A stretch of DNA of 32,441 nt from Clostridia bacterium (GTDB lineage Bacteria; Bacillota; Clostridia; Christensenellales; Aristaeellaceae), in the NCBI GenBank assembly GCA_017550745.1, contig JAFZOG010000178.1, positions 1 to 32,441 of the forward strand, given 5' to 3'. Shown piece after piece: positions 15,744 through 28,572 of the stretch (the stretch's first letter is position 1; each line of letters begins with the position of its first letter). Below the pieces are notes generated by a model that saw only the letters and a list, made by a program, of their open reading frames with translations, did no database searches and was not told the origin of the DNA. Position numbers and translations under genes: made by a program.

Positions 15744-15772
15744 GCGTCCGTTTGGAATTTTAGAAAAAATCG

Positions 15773-15801
15773 TTGACAATTCTTTCATTATATGCTATCA
15801 T
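15773..15801 (+). promoter_or_regulatory. rpoBC promoter
   Basis: TTGACA (15773-15778), a 17-bp spacer and TATCAT (15796-15801). It is the only strong promoter upstream of rpoB in the window, and the ribosomal rplKAJL genes that normally precede rpoB are not present. Confidence 0.9.
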
Positions 15802-15944
15802 CTAAAATTGCACCAGTATCGAATGGGGTGCGTCTTTTTCCCTATATACATATGCGCCTCCGCGGAAAACGCAGAGGGGGAATGGGGTAGGGGAAATATG
15901 CGCTTTTTTCGGCGTCTGGGCAGCAATAAAGGGGTGATAGCTAT
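15802..15944 (+). other. rpoB 5' leader of about 137 nt
   Basis: The leader is purine-rich in its second half. It can form a modest hairpin, CCTCCGCG-GAAAA-CGCAGAGG with two mismatched bases near 15856-15877. ATATGCGC occurs twice (near 15848 and 15896), the second followed by TTTTTT. No recognised L10 or riboswitch leader is present. AAGGGGTG precedes the ATG at 15945. Confidence 0.5.
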
Positions 15945-19661
<3,717 letters not shown>

Positions 19662-19671
19662 GGAGACCAGA

Positions 19672-19779
19672 GGGATTAGGGAATAGGGATTAGCTGGATA
19701 TTGTTTCAAGTATTCCAGCAGTCCGGTTCCGAACGCCCAGCCGCTTTTCCCTGATCCCTGATCCCTGATCCCTAAATCC
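19672..19779. repeat. Family D telomere-like palindrome between rpoB and rpoC
   Basis: The 150-bp gap between rpoB and rpoC contains GGGATTAGGGAATAGGGATT (from 19672) and, 55 bp on, tandem CCCTGAT units ending CCCTAAATCC (19749-19779). The two blocks are inverted relatives. A second small stem, CTGGATA/TATTCCAG, sits between them. The ribosome site GGAGGG for rpoC lies after it at 19795-19800. No gene is present. Confidence 0.85.
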
Positions 19780-19811
19780 TACCCGCGCCACAACGGAGGG
19801 AGTTTGTATCC

Positions 19812-22800
19812 ATGTTTGAACTGACAAATTTAGATTCCATCCAAATCGGCATGGCCTCTTCCGAGCAGATCCTCGCCTGGAGCTATGGCGAAGTGAGCAA
19901 GCCCGAGACCATCAACTACCGCACCCTGAAACCCGAGCGCGACGGCCTGTACTGCGAGCGCATCTTTGGGCCCCAGAAGGACTGGGAATGCTCCTGCGGC
20001 AAGTATAAGCGCGTCAAGTTCAAGGATAAGGACAAGGTGTGCGACAAGTGCGGCGTCCAGATCACCCGGGCCAAGGTGCGCCGCGAGCGCATGGGCCATA
20101 TCGCCCTGGCCGCGCCGGTGAGCCATATCTGGTATTTCAAGGGCATCCCTTCCCGCATGGGCATGCTGCTGGACGTGAGCCCCCGCGCCCTGGAAAAGGT
20201 GCTGTATTTTGCTTCCTATATCGTGCTGAACCCCGGCAACGAAGCGGTCACGAAGGTGGCCCGCAACGAGCTGATCACCGATTCCAAGTACCGCTCCATC
20301 ATGGCCATGACCGAGGAGGAGCGGGGCGAATTCAAGGCCGGCATCGGCGCGGAAGCGGTGAAGGAAATGCTGCTGGCGCTGGACCTGGAGGCGCTCAGCG
20401 AAAGCCTGAAAAAAGAGATCAACGAGCTGATCGAAAAGGAACGCGACCGCGAGGGCGAGGGCCAGAAGCGCACCCACGCGGTAAAGCGCCTGGAAGTGGT
20501 GGAGGCCTTCCGCCTGTCCCACAATAAGCCCGAATGGATGATCATGGACGTGGTGCCCGTCATTCCGCCGGACCTGCGCCCCATGGTGCAGCTGGACGGC
20601 GGCCGCTTCGCCACCTCCGACCTGAACGACCTGTACCGCCGCGTGATCAACCGCAACAACCGTTTAAAGCGGATGCTGGAGCTGGGCACGCCGGACATCA
20701 TCGTGCGCAATGAAAAGCGGATGCTGCAGGAGGCCGTGGACGCCCTGATCGACAACGGCCGCCGCGGACGGCCCGTCACCGGCCCCGGCAACCGGCCCTT
20801 AAAGTCCCTGTCCGACCTGCTGCGCGGCAAGCAGGGCCGTTTCCGCCAGAACCTGCTGGGCAAGCGCGTGGACTATTCCGGCCGTTCCGTGATCGTGGTA
20901 GGCCCCGAGCTGAAGCTGTACCAGTGCGGCCTGCCCAAGGACATGGCGCTGGAGCTGTTCAAGCCCTTCGTGATGGAAAAGCTGGTGTCCCTGCGCATCG
21001 CCCACAACGTGAAATCCGCCAAGCGCATGGTGGAAAAAGTGAAGCCCGAGGTATGGGATATCCTGGAAGACGTGATCAAGGAGCATCCCGTGCTTCTGAA
21101 CCGCGCGCCCACCCTGCACCGCCTGGGCATCCAGGCCTTTGAGCCCATCCTGGTGGAAGGCAAGGCCATCCGCCTGCATCCCCTGTCCTGCACCGCCTAC
21201 AACGCCGACTTTGACGGCGACCAGATGGCCGTGCACGTTCCCCTGAGCATGGAGGCCCAGGCCGAGGCCCGGTTCCTGATGCTGTGCGCCAACAACATCA
21301 TGAAGCCCCAGGACGGCCGGCCCGTTATTTCTCCCACCCAGGACATGGTCATCGGCTGCCACTACCTGACCATCACCCGGGACGACGCCAAGGGCGCGGG
21401 CCGCGTGTTCGCTTCCCCGGACGAGGCCATGATGGCCTACCAGTGCCGGCAGATCGACCTGCAGGCCCCCATCAAGGTGCGCATCGAACGCACCTGGGAG
21501 GGCGTCACCGAGCGCCGTGTCATCGACACCACCCTGGGCCTGCTGATCTTCAACGAAGTCATCCCCCAGGACCTGGGCTTCAAGCCCCGGGAGACCATGG
21601 ACGACCAGTTCGTGCTGGAAATCGACCACCGGGTGGTGAAAAAGCACCTGGGCCAGATCGTGGAAAAGTGCTTCCACGTACACGGCGAAAGCCAGACCGC
21701 CAAGGTGCTGGACGCCATCAAGAACCTGGGCTATAAATACTCCACCCGCGGCGCCATCACCGTGTCCGTGGGCGACATCATCATTCCCCCCGAAAAGCAG
21801 ACCTGGCTGAAAGAGACCGACGACCTGGTGGCCACCATCAACCGCAAATACCGCCGCGGCGAAATGAGCGAGGACGAGCGCTACCGCATGGTCATCGACG
21901 CCTGGCAGAGCACCACCAATAGGCTGAAAAACCGCGTGATGGAAGTGCTGCCGCCCTTCAACCCCATCAGCATGATGACGGGGTCCGGGGCCCGCGGTTC
22001 CGCCGGCCAGGTGGCCCAGCTGGCCGGCATGCGCGGCCTGATGGCTTCTCCTTCCGGACGCGCCATCGAAGTGCCTATCCGCGCCAACTTCCGCGAGGGC
22101 CTGAACGTGCTGGAATTCTTCATGTCCTCCCACGGCAGCCGCAAGTCCCTGGCCGACACCGCCCTGCGTACCGCCGACTCGGGTTACCTGACCCGCCGCC
22201 TGGTGGACGTTTCCCAGGAAGTGATCGTCCGGGAGATCGACTGCTTTGAGACCCGGGGCGAAAAGGTGCGCGGCATCGCCGTGCAGCCCATCGGCGAAAT
22301 CGAGGGCATCGACGACCGCGTGCGCGGACGCTACGCCGCCGAGGATGTGTACCATCCCATCACCGGCGAGCTGATCGTCCACTTGAACGAGCTGATCGAC
22401 TACGAAAAGGCCGAGCTGATCAAGAAGGCCGGCATCACGAAGATGAACGTCCGCTCCGTGCTGACCTGCCACAGCGAGCACGGCGTGTGCGCCCGCTGCT
22501 ACGGCATGAACCTGGCCCACGGCGGCATCGTGGACATCGGCGAAGCGGTGGGCATCATCGCCGCCCAGTCCATCGGCGAGCCCGGCACCCAGCTGACCAT
22601 GCGTACCTTCCACTCCGGCGGCGTGGCCTCCGCGGACGACATCACCCAGGGTCTTCCCCGGGTGGAGGAGCTGTTCGAGGCCCGCAAGCCCAAGCGCGAA
22701 GCCACCCTGTCCGAAATCAGCGGCAAAGTGCAGATCGTGGAGAGCAAGAAAAAGCGCGAGGTCATCGTGACCAGCGAGGACGACCCCAACGAAAAGAAGA

Positions 22801-23369
22801 CCTACCAGATCCACTACGGCGCGCGGCTCAAGGTGGCCGACGGCGACGTGATCCCCGCCGGCGCGGAACTGATCGAGGGCTCCGTCAACCCCCACGACCT
22901 GCTGCGCATCCTGGGCATCCGCGCCGTGCAGGAATACCTGCTGAAAGAAGTGCTTTCCGCTTACTATTCCTCCGGTGTTAAGATCGCCGACAAGCACATC
23001 GAGGTCATCGTGCGCCAGATGCTGCGCAAGGTCCGCGTGGAGGACGCGGGCGATACCGACCTGCTGCCCGGCGGCCTGGTGGACATCTACGAGTTCGAGG
23101 AAGCCAACGAAAAGACCATCATGGCCGGGGGACGCCCCGCCATCGCCAAGCGCATCCTGCTGGGCATCACGAAGGCTTCCCTGGCCACGGATTCCTTCCT
23201 TTCCGCCGCCTCCTTCCAGGAGACCACCCGCGTGCTCACCGAAGCCGCCATCAAGGGCAAGGTGGACCCGCTGCTGGGCCTGAAGGAGAACGTCATCATC
23301 GGCAAGCTCATCCCCGCCGGTACCGGCCTCAAGCGCTACAAGAACATCGAGCTTCAGGAAACCTATTGA
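19812..23369 (+). CDS. rpoC: DNA-directed RNA polymerase beta' subunit
   Basis: A 1185-residue beta' subunit, close to the roughly 1200 residues usual in Bacillota. The N-terminal zinc site is seen as [20 protein letters not shown] with a final CG (from residue 60). The catalytic magnesium loop is [12 protein letters not shown] near residues 464-475. The second zinc site is [11 protein letters not shown] near residue 886. Bridge- and trigger-helix regions (for example GSARGSAGQ-like [19 protein letters not shown]) are intact. GGAGGG lies 11 bases before the ATG. It follows rpoB after the family D palindrome and ends at a strong terminator. Confidence 0.98.
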   Translation: MFELTNLDSIQIGMASSEQILAWSYGEVSKPETINYRTLKPERDGLYCERIFGPQKDWECSCGKYKRVKFKDKDKVCDKCGVQITRAKVRRERMGHIALAAPVSHIWYFKGIPSRMGMLLDVSPRALEKVLYFASYIVLNPGNEAVTKVARNELITDSKYRSIMAMTEEERGEFKAGIGAEAVKEMLLALDLEALSESLKKEINELIEKERDREGEGQKRTHAVKRLEVVEAFRLSHNKPEWMIMDVVPVIPPDLRPMVQLDGGRFATSDLNDLYRRVINRNNRLKRMLELGTPDIIVRNEKRMLQEAVDALIDNGRRGRPVTGPGNRPLKSLSDLLRGKQGRFRQNLLGKRVDYSGRSVIVVGPELKLYQCGLPKDMALELFKPFVMEKLVSLRIAHNVKSAKRMVEKVKPEVWDILEDVIKEHPVLLNRAPTLHRLGIQAFEPILVEGKAIRLHPLSCTAYNADFDGDQMAVHVPLSMEAQAEARFLMLCANNIMKPQDGRPVISPTQDMVIGCHYLTITRDDAKGAGRVFASPDEAMMAYQCRQIDLQAPIKVRIERTWEGVTERRVIDTTLGLLIFNEVIPQDLGFKPRETMDDQFVLEIDHRVVKKHLGQIVEKCFHVHGESQTAKVLDAIKNLGYKYSTRGAITVSVGDIIIPPEKQTWLKETDDLVATINRKYRRGEMSEDERYRMVIDAWQSTTNRLKNRVMEVLPPFNPISMMTGSGARGSAGQVAQLAGMRGLMASPSGRAIEVPIRANFREGLNVLEFFMSSHGSRKSLADTALRTADSGYLTRRLVDVSQEVIVREIDCFETRGEKVRGIAVQPIGEIEGIDDRVRGRYAAEDVYHPITGELIVHLNELIDYEKAELIKKAGITKMNVRSVLTCHSEHGVCARCYGMNLAHGGIVDIGEAVGIIAAQSIGEPGTQLTMRTFHSGGVASADDITQGLPRVEELFEARKPKREATLSEISGKVQIVESKKKREVIVTSEDDPNEKKTYQIHYGARLKVADGDVIPAGAELIEGSVNPHDLLRILGIRAVQEYLLKEVLSAYYSSGVKIADKHIEVIVRQMLRKVRVEDAGDTDLLPGGLVDIYEFEEANEKTIMAGGRPAIAKRILLGITKASLATDSFLSAASFQETTRVLTEAAIKGKVDPLLGLKENVIIGKLIPAGTGLKRYKNIELQETY

Positions 23370-23380
23370 TATCATGATGA

Positions 23381-23409
23381 GAACCCGTCGAACAGACGGG
23401 TTCTTTTTT
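23381..23409 (+). terminator. rpoBC terminator
   Basis: A perfect 9-bp stem, GAACCCGTC/GACGGGTTC with loop GAACA, is followed by six T residues, 12 bases after the rpoC stop. Confidence 0.95.
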
Positions 23410-23429
23410 GCGCAGCAACCATCAGTTGC

Positions 23430-23458
23430 TTGCCCAGCCGGCTTTTACGGGATATAAT
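23430..23458 (+). promoter_or_regulatory. Promoter of the XRE/zinc-ribbon gene
   Basis: TTGCCC (23430-23435), a 17-bp spacer and a perfect TATAAT (23453-23458). GGGGAGG precedes the ATG at 23492. Confidence 0.75.
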
Positions 23459-23491
23459 GCTGTCAGATAAAACGATGGGGAGGAAACCACC

Positions 23492-23941
23492 ATGGAAGTG
23501 CACCTGATTCTCAAAGACCTGCGGGAAAAGAACCATCTGACCCAGGAACAGCTGGCGGAGCGCACCCTCGTCACCCGCCAGGCGGTGAGCCGCTGGGAAA
23601 CCGGCGAAACCCAGCCGAATACCGAAACGCTGAAAATCCTGTCGCGGGAGTTCAACGTGTCCATCAACACCCTGCTGGGCTCCCCCCGGCAGCTCTACTG
23701 CCAGTGCTGCGGCATGCCCCTCAGCGAGGACGATTACATCAGCCGGGAGCCGGACGGCAGCTTCAACGAGGACTACTGCAAGTGGTGCTACACCGACGGC
23801 AGCTTCGTCTATGCCACCAAGGATGCGCTGATCGATTTCTTCCTCAGCCATCTGCCCAACCCGGAAATCCTTTCGGATGCGGAGCGCCGCACCCAGTACG
23901 GCAGCCAGCTTTCACAGCTGAAGCATTGGAAGGAAAGCTAA
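23492..23941 (+). CDS. XRE-family regulator with C-terminal zinc ribbon
   Basis: A 149-residue protein. Residues 5-62 are an XRE/HTH_3 helix-turn-helix with the recognition part LVTRQAVSRWETGETQPN. Residues 70-100 carry a putative zinc-binding domain with C70, C73, C96 and C99 (CQCCGMPL and YCKWCY), of the kind often annotated as a putative zinc ribbon in small gut-bacterial proteins. The rest is helical. It is a monocistronic gene between two strong terminators, with its own promoter. It probably binds DNA; the target and the signal are not visible from the sequence. Confidence 0.85.
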   Translation: MEVHLILKDLREKNHLTQEQLAERTLVTRQAVSRWETGETQPNTETLKILSREFNVSINTLLGSPRQLYCQCCGMPLSEDDYISREPDGSFNEDYCKWCYTDGSFVYATKDALIDFFLSHLPNPEILSDAERRTQYGSQLSQLKHWKES

Positions 23942-23950
23942 AGCGGCGCC

Positions 23951-23995
23951 ATGCAAAAAACGCTGGAGGCATTAAGTCCCCAGCGTTTTTTGCAT
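23951..23995. terminator. Bidirectional terminator after the XRE/zinc-ribbon gene
   Basis: A perfect 16-bp stem (23951-23966 with 23980-23995, 13-nt loop) has six A on one arm and six T on the other, so it can end transcription from both sides. Confidence 0.92.
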
Positions 23996-24009
23996 GATGT
24001 GTTTTTATT

Positions 24010-24224
24010 GGCTCTTCACGAATTGATAGGGAAATGTTCCATCAAACTGCAACCCTGCGATGTCATCCCGAGCGAAGCCGAGCCAGAGGGGAGGCATAGC
24101 CGAGGGATCTGTCAGTGAATCGTTAAGCCAACCTACAGATCTTTCGGCTCCGTTCCGCTCTCGCTCCACTCCGCTCAAGATGACAATGAAGGCTCACTTT
24201 TTCCCTAACTTTCCGTGAAGAACC
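24010..24224. repeat. Inverted repeat enclosing a second family C element
   Basis: GGCTCTTCACG...TAGGGAAA at the left is matched by GGTTCTTCACGG...TAGGGAAA read inward from the right end. The arms flank the family C palindrome at 24061-24185, as at 13566-13831, though the arm sequences differ between the two sites. The structure fills the gap before the Mrp stop codon at 24228 and may serve as its terminator; no better one is seen. Confidence 0.7.
24061..24185. repeat. Family C palindromic repeat, copy 2
   Basis: A 125-bp element with ends TGTCATCCCGAGCG and CGCTCAAGATGACA (inverse with mismatches). GAGGGATCTGT pairs with ACAGATCTTTC internally. It is related to the copy at 13628-13768 but clearly diverged. 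Confidence 0.85.
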
Positions 24225-24227
24225 TTT

Positions 24228-25049
24228 TTATTTCATAATATCCTTCAGCGCGCCGTCCAGCCAGTCGCCCTCAAAGAGCTCGATGAGGCCCGCGTCGCAG
24301 GCGGCGGTGAGCTTGGGGTTGATGGGCAGCTTGCCCAGCACGGGCACGCCGAAACGCCGGGCGGTCTCTTCGGCGTGGCTTTCGCCGAAGACGGGAACGT
24401 GCTTCCCGCAGTCCGGGCACACCGCGTAGCTCATGTTTTCCACCAGGCCCTTGACGGGGATCTTCATCATGTCCGCCATGTTCATGGCCTTTTCCACGAT
24501 CATCCCCACCAGCTCCTGGGGGGTGGTGACCACCACGGCGCCGTCCACGGGCACGGACTGGAACACGGTCAGCGGCACGTCGCCGGTTCCCGGAGGCATG
24601 TCAATGAACATGAGGTCGATATCGCCCCAGAGCACGTCCGTCCAGAACTGCTTCACCGTGCCCGCGATGACCGGGCCGCGCCACACCACCGGCGCGGTCT
24701 CGTCGTCCAGCAGCAGGTTCAGGCTCATCATTTTGATGCCGGTCTTGCTCTCCACCGGCAGAATGCCTTCCTCGTTGCCCATGGCGTTCTGCTTGATGCC
24801 GAAGGCCCGGGGAATGGAGGGGCCGGTGATATCGGCGTCCAGGATGGCGGTCTTTAAGCCCGCCCGCTGGGCCAGCACAGCCAGCATCGCCGTCACCAGG
24901 GACTTGCCGACGCCGCCCTTGCCGCTCATGACGGCGACGGCTTTCTTGATATTTGTGCCCTCGTGGGGCTTTTCCAGCAGGCTCTGGGGCTGTTCGCGGC
25001 TGGAACAGTTGGCCCCGCAGGTGGAACAGTCATGGGTGCATTCGCTCAT
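24228..25049 (-). CDS. mrp: Mrp/ApbC (NBP35-type) iron-sulfur cluster carrier ATPase
   Basis: A 273-residue P-loop ATPase of the Mrp/NBP35 group. The deviant Walker A is SGKGGVGKS near residue 42; the DADITGPSIPRAFG and DMPPGTGD motifs follow. The CPDC pair that binds a bridging Fe-S cluster lies near residue 201. An N-terminal cysteine cluster (C4, C8, C11, C15) resembles the NBP35-type extension. It would assemble or hand on Fe-S clusters in the cytoplasm. AAAGGAG precedes the ATG. It starts 33 bases after the stop of the ligase-ACP-oxoamine synthase gene, so it is probably cotranscribed; whether it serves that pathway is unclear, as Mrp genes occur in many contexts. Confidence 0.92.
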   Translation of the reverse strand: MSECTHDCSTCGANCSSREQPQSLLEKPHEGTNIKKAVAVMSGKGGVGKSLVTAMLAVLAQRAGLKTAILDADITGPSIPRAFGIKQNAMGNEEGILPVESKTGIKMMSLNLLLDDETAPVVWRGPVIAGTVKQFWTDVLWGDIDLMFIDMPPGTGDVPLTVFQSVPVDGAVVVTTPQELVGMIVEKAMNMADMMKIPVKGLVENMSYAVCPDCGKHVPVFGESHAEETARRFGVPVLGKLPINPKLTAACDAGLIELFEGDWLDGALKDIMK

Positions 25050-25082
25050 GGATCTATCTCCTTTATGTTTTTGTTTTCTTTC

Positions 25083-28000
25083 TTATGCCGTAGGCGGCAA
25101 TTGAATGCCCGCTTCCCTGGCGCATTCCTTGAGCTTGTCCAGGGCCTCCACGATTTCCTCGGGCCGGTGCTCGCTGATGACGCAGAAGCGGAGGCGCGCC
25201 TTGTTTTTCGGCACGGCGGGGTACACGGCGGGGGGCACGATGACGCCCTTCCTGCGCAGGCGGTTGCTCAGCTCCCAGGCGTCCTCGTCCCTGCCCACCA
25301 GGATGGGCACCACGGCGGTCTCTCCCGCCAGGCAGGTATTGAAGTTGCGCTTATGGGCTTCCTCAATGAAGCACCTGATGTTGCGCCGCATGCGCTCCAT
25401 GATGGTGGGGTCGCTGCGCAGGAGCCTGATGGCCTCCAGGCTGGCCGCGGCCAGGGGCGGGGAAATGCCCACGGAGAACACGAAGCCGGGCAGGTTATAG
25501 CGCATATAATCAATGATGGCATGGCTGCCCGCCAGATAGCCGCCGCACGTGCCAAGGCCCTTGGAGAGGGTGCCGTACTTGATGTCGATGTCGTCCGGGG
25601 CCAGGCCGAAGTATTCGTCCACGCCGCCGCCGGTCTTGCCGATGACGCAGGCGGAGTGGGCCTCGTCCACCATCAGGAAGCAGCCGTACTTCTTTTTCAG
25701 CTTCACGAACTCCGGCACCGGCGCGATGTCGCCGTCCATGGAATAGGCGCCCTCGATGACGATCAGCACCTTGCCGAACTTGTGGCGCTGGGTGCGCAGG
25801 ATGCTTTCCAGGGCGTTCACGTCGCTGTGGGGGAAGGGCTTGGCGGTGGCCTGGGAGAGGCGGCATCCCTGCTCGATGGAGTTATGGGCGATGGCGTCGT
25901 ACACGATCAGGTCGCCCTTGCCGCAGAAATTGCCCACGAAGGTCACGTTGGTGGAGTGGCCGCCCACCAGCACCAGGGCGGTTTCGGTGTGCTTCCATTC
26001 CGCGATGGCGGCTTCCAGCTCCTTGTGGATGCTCTTTTCCCCCGCCAGCAGGCGGCTGCCGGAGGCGGAGGTGCCGTACTTGTCGATGGCGGCTTTGGCG
26101 GCGGCCTTGGTTTCCTCCCGGCCGCTCATGCCCACGTAGTTGTAGGAGCCGAAATCCAGCATCCACTGGTTGTCCACAAAGCTCTTGTCCAGCAGCGGCG
26201 AATCGTGGGCCACAAAATAGGGGTTCTCCTGGCCCTCGCCCATGAGGGACTGGTAGCGCTTCTCAAACGCCTTGTATTCCGGCGCGTCCTCGAAGCGGGT
26301 AATGGGCGTCACCGGCTCCTGATTCTCCGGATTCGCGCTCTCATAGGCCACGTCGCCGCGGACTTTGGCGTACAGCAGGGCGGACAGGTCGTTCACCGTG
26401 GTACACTTGCCGTACTCCTCGGTGGGGATCAGCACGTTGAACTGCTCCTCGATTTTCAGGCTCATGCCCAGCACCTGCAGGCTGTCGCCCCCCAGCTCGT
26501 CGATGAAGTGGGCGTCGTCCCGGATCTGGTCGGGGGATACGTCCAGGGTTTCGGCGTACACCCCCCGGACCTTCTGCTTGATTTCTTCCAATTGCAGGTC
26601 GGAGGGCGTGTTTTCCTCCTGGACGATGGGCGTGTTTTCCTCAGCGGCCACCTCGTCCCGGCGGTTGAAGTCGATCTCCCGGTAGGCCAGCTTCTTTTCC
26701 TCGATCTGCTTTTTCAGCGCCAGGCGCTTGACCTTGATGCCCCCGGCGGTCTGGAATTTTTCGCTGGTCACCAGCACCCGGTTCACCCGCTTTAAGGCGG
26801 GCAAAACGCTGTTGATGCGCCGCACCTGGGCCATGAGGGAAGCGATGTAATCATCGTCCTTATAGTGCTGGCCCAGGTTCAGCACCAGCGTGATATCCTC
26901 ATAATCCACCGCGCCTTTCTTTTTCAGGTGGGGCAGGTGGGACAAAAAGCCCTTTTCCTCTTTATTTTCCCTTTTTTCCCGGGCCTTCACGCCCAGCACG
27001 CAGAACTGCTCCGCCCCCTCCAGCGCGCCGAAGGCGTCCTCGATCTCGTCGGGATACACGTTCTCGCCGGACTCGTTGATGATCACGTCCTTGGCCCGGC
27101 CCTCCACGTACATGCGGCTGCCCTTTTCCAGCCGCACGATATCCCCCGTGCGGAACCAGCCCTCGTCGTCCAGGACGGGGGGCAGCAGCTTTCCGTCCAC
27201 CAGGCGGCCCGTGTGGATGGTGTCGCCCCGGATGTACATTTCGCCCCGGTTGCTCTTTTCCCCGTCGCTCTGCACCCGGTATTCCGCGCTGATGAGGGGC
27301 CGGCCCACGGACCCGGAGGTGCGGGTGATGACGTTCATTTTGGTCTCCACGGAGGTGACGCCCGTTTCCGTCATGCCAAAGCCCGACACCGTGAAGTAGC
27401 CCAGGGCGGACAGGGTGCGCATATGCTCCTTGGGGGTATGGCTGCCGCCCAGGATGATGCACCGCACGTCGGACCCCAGCATCTGGTCGGTGATGGACTT
27501 GAACAGCACGTTCCGCGCGAAATCCAGCCCGAAGCCGGGGGCGATGGACTGGAGCGCCAGGGAAACGCCCCGCAGGGTCTTGAAGCCCGCCCGTTTCAGT
27601 CTGCTCTCCTTGGCCACCCGCTTATTCAGCGCCACGGAAAGATTATTCGCCAGCAGCGGCACGGCCATCAGATGGGTGATCTTAAAGCGCTGGGCGGTTT
27701 TCTGGATGCACTGGGGGCTGCGGTCGTGGAGGTAGACGGTCTCGTACCCCAGGAAATGGATCCATTGCAGGCACACCATGAACCCGAAAATGTGGTGGTA
27801 GGGCAGGAACGCCAGCTGCCGCCTGGGCTCGTCGCAGATGATGCGCCGGTTGGCCCGGTACAGCATTTCCGCGTTCAGCACCTGGCTGCACACAGCCTGT
27901 TCGTTGTACACAAAGACCCGGCTGGTGTCCGTGGTGCCGGAGGTACACAGGGCCACCATGTCGCCGAAGTCGGGCTGAAAGCCCTTTGCTTCCTGGGCCA

Positions 28001-28427
28001 TGGCAAGCTGCCCCAGGGTGAACTGGGCGATGTTTCCCGGCAGGCTCCGGGGGCTTTTGCCGATCAGGGCCACCGCCCCGGCCTGCCCCAGAATGTAGGC
28101 GGTCATTTCGTCGGACAGCGTAAAATCCATCAGCACGGCGTTATATCCCGCCGCCGTCACGCCCCAGAACAAATAAAACCATTCCGGGCAGGTGTCCGCC
28201 TGGATGCCGATGAATCTGCCCTTGTTTTTTCCGCCCAGCGCGGAACGCAGCAGCGCCGCCACGGCATAGGTTTTCGATTTGTATTCCGCGAAGGTGATGG
28301 ACTTTTCCTCGTCCTTCTCCAGCCACCGCGCCGCCACCCGGCTTCCGTCGCCGCAGATCAGCTCAAACAGGTTTTTCAGCGTCATCTTCTCCCGCAGCTT
28401 CTCACTGCGGGCGAGCACTTCACTCAT
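25083..28427 (-). CDS. Acyl-adenylating ligase / acyl carrier protein / alpha-oxoamine synthase fusion
   Basis: A 1114-residue three-domain enzyme. Residues 15-600 are an AMP-binding ligase with CTSGTTDTSR as a divergent P-loop (no G-x-P-K), GFGMTETG near 347, RTGD, and a C-terminal segment with GGIKVKR. Residues about 617-700 are an acyl carrier protein with GGDSL; S649 would carry phosphopantetheine. Residues about 730-1105 are a PLP-dependent alpha-oxoamine synthase: GSRLLAG, DEAHSACVIG and the PLP lysine K956 in TLSKGLG. The expected chemistry is to adenylate a carboxylic acid, load it on the ACP, and condense it with an amino acid by decarboxylation to an alpha-amino ketone. This is the reaction type of serine palmitoyltransferase and of KAPA synthase. 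AGAGGA precedes the ATG at 28427. A reductase gene lies upstream and mrp downstream. The amino acid and acyl chain cannot be told from the sequence. Confidence 0.88.
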   Translation of the reverse strand: MSEVLARSEKLREKMTLKNLFELICGDGSRVAARWLEKDEEKSITFAEYKSKTYAVAALLRSALGGKNKGRFIGIQADTCPEWFYLFWGVTAAGYNAVLMDFTLSDEMTAYILGQAGAVALIGKSPRSLPGNIAQFTLGQLAMAQEAKGFQPDFGDMVALCTSGTTDTSRVFVYNEQAVCSQVLNAEMLYRANRRIICDEPRRQLAFLPYHHIFGFMVCLQWIHFLGYETVYLHDRSPQCIQKTAQRFKITHLMAVPLLANNLSVALNKRVAKESRLKRAGFKTLRGVSLALQSIAPGFGLDFARNVLFKSITDQMLGSDVRCIILGGSHTPKEHMRTLSALGYFTVSGFGMTETGVTSVETKMNVITRTSGSVGRPLISAEYRVQSDGEKSNRGEMYIRGDTIHTGRLVDGKLLPPVLDDEGWFRTGDIVRLEKGSRMYVEGRAKDVIINESGENVYPDEIEDAFGALEGAEQFCVLGVKAREKRENKEEKGFLSHLPHLKKKGAVDYEDITLVLNLGQHYKDDDYIASLMAQVRRINSVLPALKRVNRVLVTSEKFQTAGGIKVKRLALKKQIEEKKLAYREIDFNRRDEVAAEENTPIVQEENTPSDLQLEEIKQKVRGVYAETLDVSPDQIRDDAHFIDELGGDSLQVLGMSLKIEEQFNVLIPTEEYGKCTTVNDLSALLYAKVRGDVAYESANPENQEPVTPITRFEDAPEYKAFEKRYQSLMGEGQENPYFVAHDSPLLDKSFVDNQWMLDFGSYNYVGMSGREETKAAAKAAIDKYGTSASGSRLLAGEKSIHKELEAAIAEWKHTETALVLVGGHSTNVTFVGNFCGKGDLIVYDAIAHNSIEQGCRLSQATAKPFPHSDVNALESILRTQRHKFGKVLIVIEGAYSMDGDIAPVPEFVKLKKKYGCFLMVDEAHSACVIGKTGGGVDEYFGLAPDDIDIKYGTLSKGLGTCGGYLAGSHAIIDYMRYNLPGFVFSVGISPPLAAASLEAIRLLRSDPTIMERMRRNIRCFIEEAHKRNFNTCLAGETAVVPILVGRDEDAWELSNRLRRKGVIVPPAVYPAVPKNKARLRFCVISEHRPEEIVEALDKLKECAREAGIQLPPTA

Positions 28428-28455
28428 GTTGTTTCCTCTTTCTTTGTGATAAAAA

Positions 28456-28500
28456 GTGGGGGAAACCGCTCTTTGGAGGCCAAAGAGCGGTTTCCCCCAC
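28456..28500 (-). terminator. Perfect 21-bp hairpin with T run ahead of the fusion gene
   Basis: 28456-28476 and 28480-28500 are perfectly complementary with a 3-nt loop, and on the minus strand the stem is followed by TTTTT (28451-28455), 23 bases before the ATG at 28427. It has the form of an intrinsic terminator between the reductase and the fusion gene. It could be a partial terminator, an attenuator or an mRNA-stability element. A weak promoter (GATAAT near 28535) may exist in the 72 bases upstream. Confidence 0.8.
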
Positions 28501-28572
28501 ACCCCCTTCCGAGAAAGCCATAAGGGCTGGGGTATTATCAATCGTTCTTTGGTTAAAGCGGAAGAAAATCGT

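Noticed and set aside
19749-19779. Tandem CCCTGAT units as a CRISPR or telomere.
   Set aside because: Units are 7 bp without spacers, the array is one half of a palindrome inside an operon, and no cas gene or replicon end is near.
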